This document shows, piece by piece, positions 16,122-25,475 of a stretch of 64,000 bases of DNA. The translations under genes were made by a program, and so were the position numbers. Below the pieces are notes generated by a model. The model was not told the origin of the DNA. It saw only the letters and a list, made by a program, of their open reading frames with translations, and ran no database searches. The stretch's first letter is position 1. The number at the start of each line of letters is the position of its first letter. Source of the stretch: an uncultured Pseudomonadales bacterium (GTDB lineage: Bacteria > Pseudomonadota > Gammaproteobacteria > Pseudomonadales > Azotimanducaceae); the NCBI GenBank assembly GCA_958296195.1, contig OY282455.1, positions 4,017,809 to 4,081,808 of the forward strand, read 5' to 3'.

Positions 16122-16333
16122 AGGGCGCTGCGGGCTGCCAAGCGGTTTTTCCGGCTGATGGCGGCTACGCAAAACTCACCCCAAAACAAGCATCTCCTGC
16201 CTCAAGTCCGACAGGCTTCTAGGTGGGAGGGCAAGTGCCCTCAATGGCCCTGGGTGGGCGCGTACAACGCGGTTCCCGGCAGGCGGTAGATAGGATAAGA
16301 TGCTTCCACTCTCCCCCTACGGACGATATCTCC

Positions 16334-19300
16334 ATGCACTTGACGGCGCGACTTGCTTGGCACGACAGCGGATGGAACGGCACCATCTGCAAGCAACCCG
16401 AGTGCAACACGTATTGCGTCGGTAGTCGGTCCTATCCCGGTGACGTAATCGCCCGGCAACGAGACACGCAGCGCGAGATGGAGAACGCTGGTCGCGTCGT
16501 GAAGTCTCTGCAAGGGGCCGATCTGCCGCCTTGCATCTACAGCGTGAACGCCTTTGGCAGCGACCCCATCAAGGGATTCTCCAACCCTCCTGAGTGGATG
16601 CGCGAGGGCGCGACGAGAACGGAGTGGGACATCCCGCCGGCGACGGTCTGCGTGTGGCCCTACGAGGAGGTCTTTTCCGATGCAGTAAGGGACGGCCTAG
16701 GGCGATATGACAACGACGCTCGTGCCGAACGGGTCGAAGAATTCATCGCCGCAATCAAGGCCGACATGAGCCTCATTTTCTACTACGCGAACTACTCAAA
16801 CCCATTCTCCGAAGACGAACGCCCACGCTATGTTTTATTGGGCGTCTCTCGTGTACTGGAAATCGGGCCGCCACTCCGTTACGCGGATACGACGGACTAT
16901 GTGCGTCAACGTTTCGCGGGCGGAATGATCTGGGCTCGCAACGTCACCTCGCATTATCCAGAACAGGGTTTGCGACTTCCCTATCATCGCTATCGTGCGG
17001 ACCCTGAAACTCTCGCACGCTTGGTCGTGTTCCCAGAAAACCCGCGAGTATGCAAATATGGTACCCGGCACATAACAGACGACGAGGCGATCGGCCTTTT
17101 GGAGCAGTTTCTCAACGCCGTTGAGGAACTGCTTCGCATCGGCGACGACAGCGAGAATTGGGGTCAGCGCAAGGAGTGGATACTCGGCTGCATCACCGAT
17201 CTTTGGCAACGCCGCGGCCTTTACCCCGGCTTACCCAATGTTCTTCGCCTTCTCGGTGCGACTGACGCCGTGAAGCCAGTGATCGAGTCAATCAACGCGG
17301 GCAACGCCCAAGAGGCGCACGCGGAGATATTCGCGGCCCTTGACCAAGGTCGAGAAGCATCTCAGATTGGTCTTGCGGGCCGCGCTTTAGAAAAAGTATC
17401 TCGCCAATGGAGGCTTCGTACCGACGCCGAGCGTGCGTTGCTTGCTTCTTTCCTGCCACGCTTTGATCTCGACCTCGACCAGATGCGACGCATAGCGTCG
17501 ACCGACAACAAGCTACGGGAAACGCACGATCTGACCTTTGCGGTCGATGCACCGCTTCACAATCCATATCTGATTTGCGAAAGTTACCTAGGCGACAATC
17601 CCGACGACCGTATTTCCTGGCCGACGGTGGACCGCGGCGTCCTCCCTTCTCCGGAGCTCGGCGGAACACCCTACTCGGACATGGAGATTGACGACGCCCG
17701 GCGTTTGCGAGCGCTGTGCGTGGATGAAATTGGGCGTGAACCCAACCACACGTTCCAAGCATCAAACAGAGTGTTGGAGCGCGTTAACCAGCGGCTTAAG
17801 ACATTCCCGGAGTGGAAGAAGGCCGCCTTCACCGAAAGGTATTTCGACATCGATAGGGAGATATTGAATGAAGCGTTAGTGTTTCGCCCGCACGCCGAAG
17901 GCGAAGAGGTCGAAGACAACGGTCACCGTTGGCTGTATCTGCGCTCGGTCCACGAAGACGAGCGCGAAGTGGAAGCCGCACTAATGAAGTTAGCCGCGAG
18001 GCCAGATATTTGCCTCGCCAGACCTTTCTCCAAAGAGCAGTGGAAAGGCAACATATTGGACCCCAAAAGCGATTTACTTACCAACGCTCGGGAACGCTAC
18101 ATTGAGGCGGCGGAAGGCCAAGCGGCCGCTTGCTACTCAATCTTCCGACGGCCGCTGGCCGTGGTGACGGGAGCGGCCGGAACCGGCAAGACGACGGTGG
18201 TCTGCGCCATCATCCTAGCGGTGCGCGCCACCGAAGGAGAAGGTGCGCCAATTACTGTAATGGCACCCACCGGCAAAGCGTCCGATCGCCTTCGCACCAA
18301 GCTCCAGCAACGCGAAATAGAGGGAGTGGAGACTTCGACTGTGCATTCCTATCTCGCCAAGGAAGGCTGGCTGAACGACAACCTCACCCACCGGCGGCAA
18401 GGTGGTGGTCGTCATGGCCAAGGGACCATCATTGTCGATGAAGCATCCATGCTGGATCTGGGCCTGATGGCCACCTTCGTCCGTGCCATCGACTGGCGGG
18501 CCGTTCGCCGCCTAGTCTTGGTGGGTGATCCCAATCAGCTTCCGCCCATAGGGCGTGGCCGAGTTTTCGCCGACACCATCGAATGGCTGTCCAAAAAACC
18601 GTTCCCTAGCGTCGCCAAGCTCGACCACAACCTGCGTCAATTGGAGAACGAGGTCGCCAGCAATGGCACCGCGATTCTTCGCCTCGCCAACCTGTTCATC
18701 GCCCAAAGCGCCCGCGACGACGGCGAGGCGACCACGCCCGATGCCGAGGAGTTATTGACCCAGGTGCATCGTGGCGGCGACGTGGATACAGATCTGCGCA
18801 TTGTATATTGGCATGATGCGCAACGGCTCGCCGCGCAGCTAGTGGAGACCATTGAGACGGAAATGGTCAGTCACACCGGTGAGGCGCAGGTTCCCGATAG
18901 GCCCTACAAGCTGTGGCGTTCCGCTACGGAGTGGAAGCCCGATAAGTATCAGATACTCACGCCCCATCGTGGTGAAATGCACGGCGTGGAGGCGTTGAAC
19001 AGCGCCGTTCAAGATCGTGTGTCTGCGGCAGCCGTACAAAGGTACGGGACACTAAGCGGGATCACGCTGTTTGACAAGGTGATTCAAGTCCGAAACAGGT
19101 CGCGATCCAACCCCATCTGGGCGTACGATGTGGACGCCAAGCGCCGCGAACGCATTGAGATATACAACGGCCAGATAGGCTTTGTTTCCAAACACGGTGG
19201 GGACCGAAACAAGAAACATTACAATTTACGCCGATTCTCTGTCCGGTTCGCCGACAAGGACAACTGGATTGTGGACTACGAACGCGCTAGCGAAGTAGAG

Positions 19301-19942
19301 GAGAACTTGGAGCTTGCTTACGCGGTCTCCATCCATAAAGCGCAAGGGAGCGAGTTCGACCATACCTATATCGTCGTACCTAAGAACCACGGGAAACCTC
19401 TTTCCTCGGAACTCCTGTACACCGCATTGACCCGGGCGACCAAGCACTGCACATTGCTGATTGAGCAGAGTGCTGCGACGCTGCTATCGGCGCGGCGTCC
19501 CGAAAACGGGCAAATTAGGCAAGTGAACTCGTCCTTGTTCGAGGGTATGTTTCACGCGGTTCCAGACGCACTCCTTCGGCGTTCGGACTGGTACGCCGAG
19601 GGTCACGTCCACGAGGCGCTGACCGGAGACATGGTTCGTTCCAAGTCCGAGCTAATCATCGCCAACCTCCTCGTCGAACGCGGTATTTCCTTCGAGTACG
19701 AGATGCCGCTGCTTGCGCCTGACGGCACAATGTATTTGCCCGACTTCTCGATTGTTCACCAAGGGGAGAAATGGTTCTGGGAGCATTGGGGAATGATGTC
19801 CGAGGCGGAATACCGCGACCACAGGCAGGCCAAGTTAGCGTGGTACGACGAACACTTTCCCGGGCACTTGATCGAGACGTTCGAGAGCCCGACGTTGAGC
19901 CGCGAAGTGGCGCGAATAGTGGAAGAGAAATTCACCGAATGA
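16334..19942 (+). CDS. Large RecD-like helicase with a C-terminal PD-(D/E)XK-like nuclease domain (candidate defence protein)
   Basis: From ATG 16334 about 1202 residues; the start is chosen because LAWHDSGWNGTIC begins what looks like a conserved N-terminal module with clustered Cys. Residues to about 590 match no domain I know. A superfamily 1 (RecD/TraA-type) helicase follows: Walker A VVTGAAGTGKTTVV near 610, IIVDEASMLD near 700, LVGDPNQLPPIG, and the C-terminal motifs AYAVSIHKAQGSEFD and LLYTALTRA. After about 1095 come SKSELIIANLL, YLPDFSI and WFWEHWGM, resembling the PD-(D/E)XK nuclease module often joined to such helicases. It probably unwinds and cuts foreign DNA. It is a single-gene unit, convergent with the Hsp70-like/SNF2 pair. 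Confidence 0.78.
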   Translation: MHLTARLAWHDSGWNGTICKQPECNTYCVGSRSYPGDVIARQRDTQREMENAGRVVKSLQGADLPPCIYSVNAFGSDPIKGFSNPPEWMREGATRTEWDIPPATVCVWPYEEVFSDAVRDGLGRYDNDARAERVEEFIAAIKADMSLIFYYANYSNPFSEDERPRYVLLGVSRVLEIGPPLRYADTTDYVRQRFAGGMIWARNVTSHYPEQGLRLPYHRYRADPETLARLVVFPENPRVCKYGTRHITDDEAIGLLEQFLNAVEELLRIGDDSENWGQRKEWILGCITDLWQRRGLYPGLPNVLRLLGATDAVKPVIESINAGNAQEAHAEIFAALDQGREASQIGLAGRALEKVSRQWRLRTDAERALLASFLPRFDLDLDQMRRIASTDNKLRETHDLTFAVDAPLHNPYLICESYLGDNPDDRISWPTVDRGVLPSPELGGTPYSDMEIDDARRLRALCVDEIGREPNHTFQASNRVLERVNQRLKTFPEWKKAAFTERYFDIDREILNEALVFRPHAEGEEVEDNGHRWLYLRSVHEDEREVEAALMKLAARPDICLARPFSKEQWKGNILDPKSDLLTNARERYIEAAEGQAAACYSIFRRPLAVVTGAAGTGKTTVVCAIILAVRATEGEGAPITVMAPTGKASDRLRTKLQQREIEGVETSTVHSYLAKEGWLNDNLTHRRQGGGRHGQGTIIVDEASMLDLGLMATFVRAIDWRAVRRLVLVGDPNQLPPIGRGRVFADTIEWLSKKPFPSVAKLDHNLRQLENEVASNGTAILRLANLFIAQSARDDGEATTPDAEELLTQVHRGGDVDTDLRIVYWHDAQRLAAQLVETIETEMVSHTGEAQVPDRPYKLWRSATEWKPDKYQILTPHRGEMHGVEALNSAVQDRVSAAAVQRYGTLSGITLFDKVIQVRNRSRSNPIWAYDVDAKRRERIEIYNGQIGFVSKHGGDRNKKHYNLRRFSVRFADKDNWIVDYERASEVEENLELAYAVSIHKAQGSEFDHTYIVVPKNHGKPLSSELLYTALTRATKHCTLLIEQSAATLLSARRPENGQIRQVNSSLFEGMFHAVPDALLRRSDWYAEGHVHEALTGDMVRSKSELIIANLLVERGISFEYEMPLLAPDGTMYLPDFSIVHQGEKWFWEHWGMMSEAEYRDHRQAKLAWYDEHFPGHLIETFESPTLSREVARIVEEKFTE

Positions 19943-20001
19943 GGGGATTGCTCATCATGCGCAACGCCCTAGCTGCTATCTTCGTTACGCGGCTATAGTT
20001 C

Positions 20002-20095
20002 GTAGCAGGGGTTTACTGAACTCCAGACAAAAGGCAGAAGCCTCGAATTGATATTCGGGAAGCAGCGCAAATTCATTAGCTCCAGAGGCAACTGC
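20002..20095. repeat. Diverged 95-bp repeat, copy 1
   Basis: Begins GTAGCAGGGGTTTACTGAAC and ends near CCAGAGGCAACTGC. It aligns end to end with 30800-30894 at about 80% identity by eye, in the same orientation. It lies in the 344-bp gap between the helicase-nuclease gene and the convergent Hsp70-like gene, where I see nothing else. It has no obvious terminal inverted repeats; a small non-autonomous element or recombination scar is possible. Confidence 0.7.
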
Positions 20096-20285
20096 ATGCC
20101 CGCATACCGCCGCGAAACGGCACCTCCTAATCCTCACTCCATGCCTCCTTCAAGGCTTGGAGCACACTTTAGCCGACTGTCCCAAGAAGCAGGACCACCC
20201 GAGTATTCTGAACGGGAGAGGCACAGTCAGTCTCGAAGCAGATGTGTCGAGGGTGTGGAGCTAGGCAGGGATTTGAGGCGATTGT

Positions 20286-21677
20286 TCAGTCGCTATAGAG
20301 ATCGTCGGATGACGTTCGGTCTCGCGTAGGCCGGCCCGGCGTGTAGTCGTCTATCTGACCGGGCGTGAACGTGTCCGGGACATCACCGAGGCGACGGGCT
20401 AAGCCGTAGGCGACTAGGAGGAAGGTCGGGTCTGCGCGGAGTTCAGTGCCATCCTCTTCAGTTAGGTCGGTGGGGACGCCGGGGTTGGCGATGGGATCGG
20501 ACCTCCGGAGCCAATCGCACTTTTGTTCGATCAGCCTGTTCCGAACCGCCGGAAGCTTCGTGCCGCCGCCCAAGAAGAAGACGCAGCCGATGTGCTTCCA
20601 AGCAAGGCGGCTCTTCTCCTTTTCAAATGCATGGACCGAAGCGTCGCCGAACACTCTGGCAATCTTCGAAAGGACATCCGCGAGGGCGTCCTTGCCTTCG
20701 TCAGGAAGGTTCTTGATGAGTTGGATTTCCCGCTCCCTGATGTCGCCTAGATTGGTGGCACCGTCCATGTGCTTGGCCAGCACCTGGTCCACCGCATCGC
20801 ATGCAGGGGGTGCGCAGGCGGCACCGTAGAAGGACAGACGGTCGTTCACGAGCACGCCGCCAGTCCGTGTTGCGCTGATGTGAAACCAAGAGGCGCTGGT
20901 GGTTCCGGCTCCCACGTCCACGCATGCAAACCGTCCATACCCGATATCCGGTGACCTTTGGGCCCAGAACAGTGCGGCCTCCGCCTCGGAACGCACCCAG
21001 TCGCGGGGCTGTTTCGGATACGTCCCATCGAGTTCACTGCGAACTTCAGCCAACGCGTTCGTGGCATCAAGAACGGATATTGTACTGTGTAGATTGAGCC
21101 GCTTCTCGAGTTCGAAGGCTTCTCTGGCGATGTTGACGAACATCTTGTGCAACCGCTTGTCGTCGAGCTGCGCCATCGGCACACCCAAGGTCACACTCAA
21201 GGAAGGCTCGGCCCGAAATTGATTCGCATAGCGGACGGCAGCGTCGCGGCCTATGTGGATCAGGTGGCCTACATATAGGGTCGCCAAGTCGCGAGCGCTG
21301 AGGCCGGACGGAAGGGGAACATGGTCTCCATAAAAGCGGTCGGGATAAGCGCACAGCATCTTCAACGAACGGTAGACTGGGACGCGATCAGCTAGGGCTT
21401 CCGCTGTGAAACCGAACCGGAGGGAGTCCTCAATGGCGCAGATGGAGGATGGGATGCGGTATTCGTCGCCGTATTCAGGATGGCGCACCACAAAGCTGCG
21501 CTCGCCGTCAACGGCACCGTAGTCGGTGATGACCAGCTTGGACCTGCTGGTGCCGTAGTCGACACCCAGCCTGAGTGGTCTCGACTCGCGCTTGGTCTGC
21601 TCGGGCGCAGTCCCGAAAGAGAGGAAGCGGCGCAGTTTCGTCAACCCCCTAAGCGCACCTCTGCGACGTCCTGCCAA
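20286..21677 (-). CDS. Hsp70/actin-superfamily ATPase
   Basis: A 463-residue actin-fold ATPase. Phosphate 1 is LGVDYGTSRSKLVI near 37, phosphate 2 is ACVDVGAGTTSASW near 253, and the adenosine motif is FFLGGGTKLPAVRNRL near 370. It lacks a DnaK substrate-binding domain, so it is not a housekeeping chaperone. The TTG start is 8 bp after the stop of the SNF2 helicase gene, so the two form an operon and probably act together. An ATP-dependent sensor or scaffold for the helicase is a reasonable guess. I do not know a named defence system with exactly this pair. Confidence 0.75.
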   Translation of the reverse strand: MAGRRRGALRGLTKLRRFLSFGTAPEQTKRESRPLRLGVDYGTSRSKLVITDYGAVDGERSFVVRHPEYGDEYRIPSSICAIEDSLRFGFTAEALADRVPVYRSLKMLCAYPDRFYGDHVPLPSGLSARDLATLYVGHLIHIGRDAAVRYANQFRAEPSLSVTLGVPMAQLDDKRLHKMFVNIAREAFELEKRLNLHSTISVLDATNALAEVRSELDGTYPKQPRDWVRSEAEAALFWAQRSPDIGYGRFACVDVGAGTTSASWFHISATRTGGVLVNDRLSFYGAACAPPACDAVDQVLAKHMDGATNLGDIREREIQLIKNLPDEGKDALADVLSKIARVFGDASVHAFEKEKSRLAWKHIGCVFFLGGGTKLPAVRNRLIEQKCDWLRRSDPIANPGVPTDLTEEDGTELRADPTFLLVAYGLARRLGDVPDTFTPGQIDDYTPGRPTRDRTSSDDLYSD

Positions 21678-21685
21678 GTGTGCCC

Positions 21686-24600
21686 CTACTGTCTCGTCGT
21701 GGTGTCCGCAGACGCGATGCGCAATACGCCCGCAGCTAAGAGTTCTGTTTCGATATCGGGTGTAGCCGCGTTGTCCAAGCCGGCCAGTCGGTCCGTCCTT
21801 TCGCGCTTCGCCCGCTCGACCTTGGCCTGCGCCATGGAAATCGCGAACGCCGCCGCCCCTTTGTCCTGGAGTGCTCCAAGGCGCCTCTCCGCCTCCTTTA
21901 CGCGGTGGTCCAGCGCCACGACGAGCGTCGTTCTCAGACGTTCGGTGCGAACAATGTTGAGTTTACGTTCCGTCTGAACTATTCGGGATCTGCGGTCCCC
22001 CAAGTGCTCTCCAAAGCGGCTCGAAAGCCGATCCACCAATTCTGGCGTAAGGCTCGGGCTTGGTTCTAGGGAGATGGCAGAATCCAGCATCGCGAGCAAC
22101 AGGTCCTCAGAGGTGGCGTCGTCAAGAAGGCGACCATCACCGTCGAGAAACAGCGGGACGAGAGAAACGCGCGGCCGTACACCCCCAGTGTCGAAGAGAT
22201 GTACCTCAAATGCGAAGTCACCTTGGAGACCGCTGACTGCCTGGTCCAAGTCGGTTGATTTGAGTTTAAGTATGAATGCAAACGACCGCGGCATTGTGTC
22301 GCGTTGGCGATCTCCAGCCTTCATGACCATCCGCACCAAGGGGTGGCGAGCGTGGATGAGTTCAGCGTTGGCATGCTTGAGCGCGGCATCCTGGTCGAAA
22401 GTGGCCCTCACGGTCCCTGCCTGAAGCATGCGGGCGAAGCGAACGGCCTCTGGGTCTTGCGGAGACGCGTTCAACACGAGTCGGCCGACATCGGGAGGCG
22501 TCCGGATATCGGCAACGCGCCCAACGAGGCTCTTGGGAAACCGGCTTCCGGCGAATCGGGCGGAAAGGTAAGCTGCAACGTAAGTGTGCAGTTCGGAGGC
22601 CGAAGGCACTTTGCGGCGGCCGATCAGCCCGTCGATTTCGTCCAAGAATGACTGGTCGGCGGCCATCAAACTGTCAGTGCTCCGAGCTAGTCCCTCGGCC
22701 TTCAGACGTTGGTCATGCAATGCGGCGGCGGACTCCTCGGCAAGTGATTCCTGCTGTTGTTCGGTTAAATCGCCGCGTACGGCGTCAGCCGTAAGTTTCT
22801 CGATGGGATCGCCAAGTATCGGTTCAATTTCGCCGATGGATTCCCGGAACAGGCCGATTCGCTCATATAGGCGATAGAGTATTCGATCCTCGATAGTCTC
22901 TGCGGCAACCAAGTTGAGGATCACGATTCTCGGGGTCGCCTGACCGATACGGTCGATGCGCCCAATGCGTTGTTCCACCACCATCGGATTCCATGGGAGA
23001 TCGTAGTTGACTACGACCGACGCGAACTGCAGGTCAAGCCCTTCGCTGCCCACCTCGGAGGAGAGCAGGAGGCGAATGTCCGGATTGGTTGCGAACTCGT
23101 CGATGCGCGTCTCGCGTTCCGGTATCGGGATATCGCCGTTGATCAGGCGGCTTGACACCTTGTCCGTGCTCAGCCGCTCGCTGAGGTAGGCGAGCGTTGG
23201 CTTGAAGAACGCGAACAAGACGACCTTCCGAGGAGGCCTGCTTGCGGACTCATCCTCGTGCCAGATGCTGCGCAAGGCTTCCTTGAGACATTCGTATTTC
23301 GTGTCCTCTTCGGTGAGGCGCCCTAAGGCCGAATTGATTTCTCCTAGTCGCTCGTGCAACTCGGTGGATGAGCGGTCGGTGATCGTTCTCCCGTCTTCGT
23401 TCTCATGATCGTCGTCAAAGTCTGCTGCGATGCCATCGATGATCGCACGACCGTGGGCAAGCTTGTCCCGGAACCGTTTAGCCGCGGCCGGTATGCAGCT
23501 TGCGGTGGCACGGAATGCTTGCAGCGCGGCTAGAGCGCGACCCCAGCCGGATAGGTCGGGGCGCATTACGCGGCAGAGCTCCGCCACGGAGTCGTAGAAG
23601 GCTCGTTCTGTAGGGGTGTACCGAACCCAGACGACTGTCGCGGCGCGGACGATCCGATTCGGGATCACTTCAACCTTGCGGGTCCTACTGACTATGTTCC
23701 CGGTAAGGGATAGTTCGTTGATGTCTCGCTGGAGCGCGACGAGCTCGTCCCGACTTGAACTTTGGGCCTGCCTGCATCGGGCCAGGAGACTGGTGAAGTA
23801 GCCGGATTCGGTCAACGGGCGCGTGTAAGGATTCTCTTTCATCGACTCAAGGGCGTCCACCGCGGCTGCAACGGCTGGGGGATTGGAACGTATCGCGCCA
23901 CCTGCCCGAACGATGGGGTGGTTGGCGGCCACTTGTTCCTCGAACAGAGTGGGATCTTGAAATTCCGATTCGTCAAGGATGTTCAAGAGGCGATACAGGT
24001 TGTCAAGGCCGGTCTGTACCGGTGTAGCGGTGAGAAGAATCATATTCTCCGCGCAGGCGGAAAGGGCCTTCCCCAAGCGGTGCTGGTGTGTCTTCGGGTT
24101 GCGCATGCGATGCGCTTCGTCCACCACGACGATGTCTATCGGCGGCTGGAGATCCTCCAAGAATTGAGCAACTGCCTGAGCCCGTGCAGATTCGATCGAG
24201 ACAATCCAGGAGAAGCGATCGACCTCACCACGCGTCTCCATTTTCTTGCGTAAGGCCGCGACCTTTAGACCGCTAACGATCTCGAAGCGTTCGCCGAAGC
24301 GGCGCTCCATCTCGGTCTTCCACTTCGTGCGCAGACGTGATGGCACGACGAGAAGGACTCGCTCAAGGTTTATGCGCGACTTCAATTCACGGATGATGTA
24401 TCCGGCTTCAATGGTCTTCCCAAGTCCGACATCATCGGCGATGAGCAGCCTCTTCCGTGGGTTCTCAAGGAACTTGAGTAGGGGCTTGAACTGGAATGGG
24501 TAGAACGCGGCCTTCGCGGAGCCGAACGAAGCCGCAATGGGGGACGGTGGGCGGCGTAGTCGCTCAAACGTCAAGAGGGTTCGGAAACCTTCCGCGCTGG

Positions 24601-24820
24601 CGAAAGTGCCGGTCCGGATATCGTCCCACGCGTCGGTGTGTTCGGGCAGAGGTTCCAGTTCCGTGTGTGCTACGCCTCTCACCGCGTTGCCGAACTGAAC
24701 GCGGTAGATCCATTGGCCGGTGGCCTCCTCAAGATAGCCGCGGTTACGAATGATCCCGACGGCGTCCGGTTGGGACTTGCGACGAACAGCGGCTCCGACG
24801 CTGAAACGGCTAGCGCTCAT
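21686..24820 (-). CDS. SNF2/RapA-like helicase
   Basis: From ATG 24820 about 1044 residues. Helicase motifs in order: the Q-motif region YPFQFKPL, Walker A ADDVGLGKTIEAG near 130, VVVDEAHRMRN (DEAH), LLTATPVQTGLDNLYRLLN, then in the C-terminal lobe SSEVGSEGLDLQ, VNYDLPWNP and EQRIGRIDRIGQ. The N-terminus (FSVGAAVRRKS and following) resembles the small beta-barrel of RapA. The last 400 or so residues are a charged, partly coiled-coil tail. RapA-like SNF2 ATPases move along duplex DNA or RNA polymerase; defence versions occur in DISARM and relatives. The only close partner is the Hsp70-like ATPase. Confidence 0.85.
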   Translation of the reverse strand: MSASRFSVGAAVRRKSQPDAVGIIRNRGYLEEATGQWIYRVQFGNAVRGVAHTELEPLPEHTDAWDDIRTGTFASAEGFRTLLTFERLRRPPSPIAASFGSAKAAFYPFQFKPLLKFLENPRKRLLIADDVGLGKTIEAGYIIRELKSRINLERVLLVVPSRLRTKWKTEMERRFGERFEIVSGLKVAALRKKMETRGEVDRFSWIVSIESARAQAVAQFLEDLQPPIDIVVVDEAHRMRNPKTHQHRLGKALSACAENMILLTATPVQTGLDNLYRLLNILDESEFQDPTLFEEQVAANHPIVRAGGAIRSNPPAVAAAVDALESMKENPYTRPLTESGYFTSLLARCRQAQSSSRDELVALQRDINELSLTGNIVSRTRKVEVIPNRIVRAATVVWVRYTPTERAFYDSVAELCRVMRPDLSGWGRALAALQAFRATASCIPAAAKRFRDKLAHGRAIIDGIAADFDDDHENEDGRTITDRSSTELHERLGEINSALGRLTEEDTKYECLKEALRSIWHEDESASRPPRKVVLFAFFKPTLAYLSERLSTDKVSSRLINGDIPIPERETRIDEFATNPDIRLLLSSEVGSEGLDLQFASVVVNYDLPWNPMVVEQRIGRIDRIGQATPRIVILNLVAAETIEDRILYRLYERIGLFRESIGEIEPILGDPIEKLTADAVRGDLTEQQQESLAEESAAALHDQRLKAEGLARSTDSLMAADQSFLDEIDGLIGRRKVPSASELHTYVAAYLSARFAGSRFPKSLVGRVADIRTPPDVGRLVLNASPQDPEAVRFARMLQAGTVRATFDQDAALKHANAELIHARHPLVRMVMKAGDRQRDTMPRSFAFILKLKSTDLDQAVSGLQGDFAFEVHLFDTGGVRPRVSLVPLFLDGDGRLLDDATSEDLLLAMLDSAISLEPSPSLTPELVDRLSSRFGEHLGDRRSRIVQTERKLNIVRTERLRTTLVVALDHRVKEAERRLGALQDKGAAAFAISMAQAKVERAKRERTDRLAGLDNAATPDIETELLAAGVLRIASADTTTRQ

Positions 24821-24940
24821 AGGGCTCCTGATGCTCCAGGCTGATGGTGGTGGGAGCAAACAGCAGTCTACCGAAGAGCATCAAGGCAATCAAAACGCCT
24901 TCCCACCGTAGGCGCTGCGATTGTCTACCGGATCGCGGCG

Positions 24941-25191
24941 TCAGCCAGCATCAAGGGCATTGGTGGCATCAGCAGCGCCCAAAGGCAGGCAGCGCAGCCA
25001 ATCGACCACCGTTGCCGAGACCAGATCGCTGGCGTCCTGCTGCAGAAAGTGGCCGGCACCGGGAATGGTCACCAGCGTGAAGTCCTTCTCCACCCAGTTC
25101 CAGGTGCCGTTCAACCCGCCCGCCAGCAGTGCCTGATCGTCCAGCCCGTGGAACATCAGCACCGGGCTTTGCACCTTTGGGAAATCCGGCA
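24941..25191 (-). pseudogene. C-terminal fragment of an alpha/beta hydrolase
   Basis: Reading leftwards it encodes [20 protein letters not shown], then [13 protein letters not shown], the Asp-loop and catalytic-His end of an epoxide-hydrolase-like alpha/beta hydrolase. The nucleophile half is absent. At about 25191 the sequence switches to the ATPase remnant described next, so this is a junction of two broken genes. Confidence 0.7.
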
Positions 25192-25350
25192 TGGCTGCGG
25201 ACCCAGCCTTGGCCGGCATCCTGCAAAATTAGCTGGACCGACTTGGTGGATGCCCGAACGGTCATGAAGTCACTCGCGTGAGCTAACCGCCGAAGCCTCC
25301 AGCCCGCATATTTGGCTGCACTGCTCCTGCGAATGCGTCGCCACCGCAGC
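25192..25350 (+). pseudogene. Remnant of a second copy of the ATPase gene at 26688-28076
   Basis: 25192-25242 matches 27022-27072 almost perfectly. Then, after loss of about 965 bp, 25242-25350 matches 28036 to about 28145, including the end of the coding region and the DNA after its stop. Both pieces are in the same order and orientation as in the intact gene. The fragment also gained a stop (TAG where the intact gene has TGG). So the ATPase locus was once duplicated and one copy decayed. Confidence 0.8.
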
Positions 25351-25416
25351 AAGCAGGGGCTAGAAACGCCGCAAGCTCCTAGCCAACCAAGCCTTGCAAG
25401 CGGAGGTCGAACGGTT

Positions 25417-25436
25417 GCGTTAGCGCCACCTAACGC
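25417..25436. promoter_or_regulatory. Perfect 7-bp inverted repeat before the first ATPase gene
   Basis: GCGTTAG (25417-25423) and CTAACGC (25430-25436) flank a 6-bp centre, 40 bp upstream of the ATPase start. It could be an operator or a hairpin; no T-run follows. Confidence 0.4.
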
Positions 25437-25475
25437 ATACTATGCCGTCATTTTTCACGGAAATTCGCCGACATC

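Noticed and set aside
25370-25425. Leucine-rich short frame (RKLLANQALQAEVERLR) as the end of an IS transposase
   Set aside because: Only 19 codons before a stop; coiled-coil pattern is not specific and no inverted repeats or other transposase parts are seen.
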